From PALSA-610 sp038213435 (lineage in GTDB: Bacteria > Actinomycetota > Acidimicrobiia > IMCC26256 > PALSA-610), in NCBI GenBank assembly GCA_038213435.1, contig JBBQTI010000012.1, positions 19,824 to 83,823 of the forward strand: a stretch of 64,000 nucleotides of DNA, in the 5' to 3' direction. The notes under the pieces are model-generated. The model saw only the letters and a list, made by a program, of their open reading frames with translations, had not been told where the DNA came from and ran no database searches. The translations under genes and the position numbers were made by a program. This document shows, in pieces, positions 61,277 to 64,000 of the stretch (position 1 is the first letter of the stretch; every line of letters starts with the position of its first letter).

Positions 61277-62833
61277 TCAGTGCGGCGCCGAGACGAGCCG
61301 ATCCGCCCCTTCGCGCGCGTGATAGCTCGAACGCACGAGGGGGCCCGCCGCGACGTGCGCGAAACCGAGCGACTCGCCGTACTCGCGGAGCGCCGCGAAC
61401 TCGTCGGGGTGCCACCACTTCACGACCGGCAGATGATCCGCCGACGGCCGCAGATACTGGCCGATGGTCAGGAGCTGGACGCCGACCGCGCGCAGGTCGG
61501 CCATGGCGGCCCGAACCTCCGCGTCGGTCTCGCCCATACCCAGGATCAGGCCCGACTTGGTGACCAGCCCCGCGGCCCGGGCGCGACCGAGTACCGCGAG
61601 CGACCGGGCATATCCCGCCGACGGGCGAACCGCCCGTTGCAGGCGCGCGACCGTCTCGAGGTTGTGGTTCAGCACGTCGGGGCGCGCGTCGAAGATCGTC
61701 GCGAGCGACGCGGGATCGCCCTTGCAGTCGGAGATCAACAACTCCACCGCAGTGCCGGGGCTCGTCGCGCGGATCGCGTGAACCGTTGCCGCGAACCCCG
61801 CGGCTCCTCCGTCGGGCAGGTCGTCGCGAGCGACGCACGTGATGACCGCGTGCGCCAGATCGAGAACGGCGACAGCGTCGGCCACCCGTTGCGGCTCCTC
61901 GACGTCGAGTGCGAGCGGCTTGCGCGTGTCGACCTGGCAGAAGCCACACGCGCGAGTGCAGCGATCGCCGTTGATCATGAAGGTCGCGGTGCGATCGGCC
62001 CAGCACTCGTAGATGTTCGGGCAGCCGGCCTCTTCGCACACGGTATGCAGGTCGAGCCGCCGGGCCAGTTGCTTGAGCTCGATGTAGCCCTCGTCGAACC
62101 GGGCGCGCACTCGCATCCACTCGGGGCGCTTGCGCGTCAGCGCGATCGCGACTCCTTCGGCGCGCGCGGGCCGCTGCCAGGCGACATCTTGACGGTCCGG
62201 GTCCTGTCGATCCTGCTCATCGCCGCCGAACGCGCCGGCGAACCGCTCGACGACGCTGTCGACGACGGCCCGCATGTCGACCGGACGACCGAGCAGCCGC
62301 GCCATCGAGGTCACCCCGCGATCGAGGATTCCGCACGGGACGATGTGGTCGAACATCGAGAGGTCGGGTTCGACGTTCAGCGCGAATCCGTGCCGGGTCC
62401 GTCCGCGCGACACCCGGACACCTATCGCCGCGACCTTCTCGTCGCCGACCCAGACGCCGGTGTAGCCCGCCGAACGATCCGCTGCGATCCCGAAGTCGGC
62501 GCACACCGCGATCAGCACGTCTTCGAGCTTGCGGACATAGGCGACGACGTCGCGCTGGCCCGCCCGCCACTCCTCGAGGGAGATGATCGGGTAGCCGACG
62601 AGCTGGCCCGGACCGTGATACGTCACGTCGCCGCCGCGATCGGCCTCTACGAGCTCGGCGCCGACCGTTGCGGGATCACGGAGCACGTGCTCGACCTTCG
62701 CGCTCGACCCGAGCGTGTACACGTGCGGATGCTCTTGGAGCAACAGGTAGTCGGTGTCGGCATGCTCGTGGATCGCGCGCTGCAGGGCTTCCGCCTCGGC
62801 GTACGGCAGCAGCCCGAGCCAACGGGATCTCAC
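61277..62833 (-). CDS. lipB-lipA: LipB-LipA fusion: octanoyltransferase and lipoyl synthase in one protein
   Basis: One uninterrupted 518-codon frame. Residues ~1-205 are LipB: RGGDVTYHGPGQLVGYPI (67-84), catalytic Lys133 in GDEKVAAIGVRV and acyl-thioester Cys167 in HIVPCGILDRGVTSM. Residues ~232-518 are LipA: auxiliary cluster cysteines 266, 271 and 277 (CEEAGCPNIYEC), radical-SAM cysteines 292, 296 and 299 (CTRACGFC), and the terminal RSSYHA. A ~25-residue polar linker rich in Asp/Gln/Arg joins them. LipB transfers octanoate to a lipoyl domain and LipA inserts the two sulfurs, so the fusion joins sequential steps. ATG 62833 overlaps the E2 gene stop (ATGA). Confidence 0.93.
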   Translation of the reverse strand: MRSRWLGLLPYAEAEALQRAIHEHADTDYLLLQEHPHVYTLGSSAKVEHVLRDPATVGAELVEADRGGDVTYHGPGQLVGYPIISLEEWRAGQRDVVAYVRKLEDVLIAVCADFGIAADRSAGYTGVWVGDEKVAAIGVRVSRGRTRHGFALNVEPDLSMFDHIVPCGILDRGVTSMARLLGRPVDMRAVVDSVVERFAGAFGGDEQDRQDPDRQDVAWQRPARAEGVAIALTRKRPEWMRVRARFDEGYIELKQLARRLDLHTVCEEAGCPNIYECWADRTATFMINGDRCTRACGFCQVDTRKPLALDVEEPQRVADAVAVLDLAHAVITCVARDDLPDGGAAGFAATVHAIRATSPGTAVELLISDCKGDPASLATIFDARPDVLNHNLETVARLQRAVRPSAGYARSLAVLGRARAAGLVTKSGLILGMGETDAEVRAAMADLRAVGVQLLTIGQYLRPSADHLPVVKWWHPDEFAALREYGESLGFAHVAAGPLVRSSYHAREGADRLVSAPH

Positions 62834-64000
62834 GCGAGCTCAGCTTCCCAGTCGTGTGTCTCGAGCTCTACACGCAACGCGTTCAGGAACGACGCCGCGT
62901 AGGCACCGTCGAACGCGCGGTGATCCCACGCGAGCGACAGGAATCCGACGTGATGCACTGCGATCGCGTCGTCGCCATCGGGCCCCTCGACGACGACCGG
63001 CTCCTTGCGGATCCCGTCGGTCGCCATGATCGCGACTTGCGGCTGATTGATGATGGGGAAGGTCTGCGCGGTACCGAACGGACCCATGTTGGTGATGGTG
63101 AACGTTCCTCCGACGATGTCGTCGGGGCTGAGCTGCTTCGATTTCGCGCGCGCTGCCAGGTCTCGCATCTCTCGCGCGAGCAATCGGAGCCGCTTGCCGT
63201 CGGCGTTGCGGATCACCGGCGCGATCAAGCCCTTGAACTGCAGGTCGACCGCGATCCCGAGGTTGATGTCGCGATGGACGATGAGCGTCTCACCTTCCAC
63301 GCTCGCGTTGACGTGCGGGTAGTCGTGCACGACATCGCAGAAGGCGCGGGTGATGAACGGGAGGTACGTGAGCGCGAACCCTTCCTCCGCCCGCCACTCC
63401 GCCTGGTGCGCCTGGCGCACACGCTCGACGCGCTCGAAGTCGACCCGCACCGACGTGTAGACGTGCGCGCTCGTCGCGAGCGATCGCACCATGTGCTCCG
63501 CGGTGCGCCGGCGGATGTTGTCGAAGGCCACGACCTCGTCGCCTTCCGCGCGTGCAACCTGCGGCGCGGCCGCGGCCGGACCTGCAGGTGCTCCGGGTGC
63601 GGAAGCAGGCGTTCCGGGCGCCGGGCCGCGGGCGCGCGCCGCGTCGAGCACGTCGTTGCGCGTGATCCGGCCGCCCCCTCCGGTGCCACGTATCCCGGCG
63701 GCGTCGAGGCCCTGCTCCTCGATCAGGCGGCGCACGATCGGCGACGTCACCGCGCCACCCCCGTTCGGAGGTGCCGGCGCCGGCGCCGGCGCCGCGGGCG
63801 GAGGTGCCGCGGGCGGAGGTGCCGCGGCCGGAGGTGCCGCCGCGGGAGCGCTCGGGGGCGGAGGTGCGGGCGGCGCGGCCTCCGCCACCGGCGCGGCCTC
63901 CGCCACCGGCGCGGCCTCCGCCACCGGCGCGGCCTCCGCCACCGGCGCGGCCACCGCCACCGGCGCGGCCTCCGCCACCGGCGCGGCCTCCGCCACCGGC
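62830..64000 (-). CDS. 2-oxoacid dehydrogenase E2 (dihydrolipoamide acyltransferase), 5' end beyond window
   Basis: The C-terminal ~390 residues of an E2 component, truncated by the window edge, so the N-terminal lipoyl domain is not visible. Present are an Ala/Pro/Val/Glu-rich linker, a peripheral-subunit-binding domain (SPIVRRLIEEQGLDAAGIRG), a second linker and the catalytic domain (~155-388). The latter has VAFDNIRRRTAEHMVRS and the active-site His-x3-Asp-Gly in AWDHRAFDGAYAASF. It transfers acyl groups from lipoyl to CoA. Whether it serves pyruvate, 2-oxoglutarate or branched-chain oxoacids is undecided. Its stop overlaps lipBA, which encodes its lipoylation enzymes. Confidence 0.92.
   Translation of the reverse strand, partial: PVAEAAPVAEAAPVAVAAPVAEAAPVAEAAPVAEAAPVAEAAPPAPPPPSAPAAAPPAAAPPPAAPPPAAPAPAPAPPNGGGAVTSPIVRRLIEEQGLDAAGIRGTGGGGRITRNDVLDAARARGPAPGTPASAPGAPAGPAAAAPQVARAEGDEVVAFDNIRRRTAEHMVRSLATSAHVYTSVRVDFERVERVRQAHQAEWRAEEGFALTYLPFITRAFCDVVHDYPHVNASVEGETLIVHRDINLGIAVDLQFKGLIAPVIRNADGKRLRLLAREMRDLAARAKSKQLSPDDIVGGTFTITNMGPFGTAQTFPIINQPQVAIMATDGIRKEPVVVEGPDGDDAIAVHHVGFLSLAWDHRAFDGAYAASFLNALRVELETHDWEAELA
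63875..64000. repeat. Seven 18-bp tandem repeats in the E2 linker
   Basis: The unit GCGGCCTCCGCCACCGGC repeats seven times without gaps up to the window edge. Only the fifth copy (63947-63964) differs, with A for T at position 7. On the minus strand each unit encodes the hexapeptide AEAAPV (AVAAPV in the variant). The array probably continues beyond 64000. Confidence 0.95.

Noticed and set aside
63875..64000. CRISPR-like array
   Set aside because: The repeats are contiguous, have no spacers, and encode the E2 linker.

Overview
The window is high-GC DNA with dense, often 4-bp-overlapping genes and many genes that seem to start at the 5' end of their mRNA. It carries mycothiol-linked (MDMPI-like) proteins, an F420-dependent luciferase-family oxidoreductase, PASTA-domain kinase, GatCAB, methylmalonyl-CoA mutase and acyl-CoA metabolism genes. 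Together these point to an actinobacterium, most likely of the Acidimicrobiia type; that placement is inference from gene content, not from a marker gene. No rRNA, tRNA or CRISPR array was recognised.

Layout. 0-8 kb: a small helical protein, a sigma-factor/anti-sigma/MDMPI composite, an SDR, cytochrome bd oxidase (cydAB), an acyl-CoA dehydrogenase with an MDMPI-like partner, and a membrane diguanylate cyclase. 8-14.3 kb: branched-chain amino acid synthesis (ilvB-ilvN-ilvC behind a Leu/Val leader peptide and terminator; ilvD followed by an Fpg/Nei glycosylase). 14.3-19 kb: a PhnZ-like HD protein overlapping a flavin oxidoreductase, a methyltransferase, an F420 enzyme and a zinc-ribbon/TerB-like protein. 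19-29.4 kb: gatCAB with a ferredoxin, an SCP2 protein and SDR, a PASTA kinase, ligA and a MetE-like protein. 29.5-39 kb: cysteine desulfurase and mnmA (tRNA thiolation), a decayed phosphotransferase, methylmalonyl-CoA mutase, a sirtuin and a rhodanese-ThiF protein.

39-52.3 kb is an accessory region. Gene orientation switches often and several genes are broken. It encodes two SGNH hydrolases, a sulfotransferase fused to a left-handed beta-helix acetyltransferase, two stand-alone paralogues of that acetyltransferase, an FkbM methyltransferase, a PhyH-type dioxygenase and two large GT-C-like membrane proteins. I read it as a locus that builds and decorates a surface glycan; the substrate is unknown.

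52.4-64 kb returns to core metabolism: a cupredoxin with leucyl aminopeptidase, cobalamin adenosyltransferase divergent from metH (B12-dependent, as is the mutase upstream), a membrane protein/M24 peptidase/PNPOx-like operon, and a 2-oxoacid dehydrogenase E2 gene overlapping a gene that fuses LipB and LipA. The E2 is a lipoylated enzyme and LipBA makes its cofactor, so their overlap makes functional sense.

The most notable observations are the LipB-LipA fusion, the sulfotransferase-acetyltransferase fusion with two paralogues that have lost different catalytic histidines, the sigma/anti-sigma/MDMPI composite, the ilvB attenuator, and the recurrent TANNNT-N6/7-start arrangement indicating leaderless transcription.
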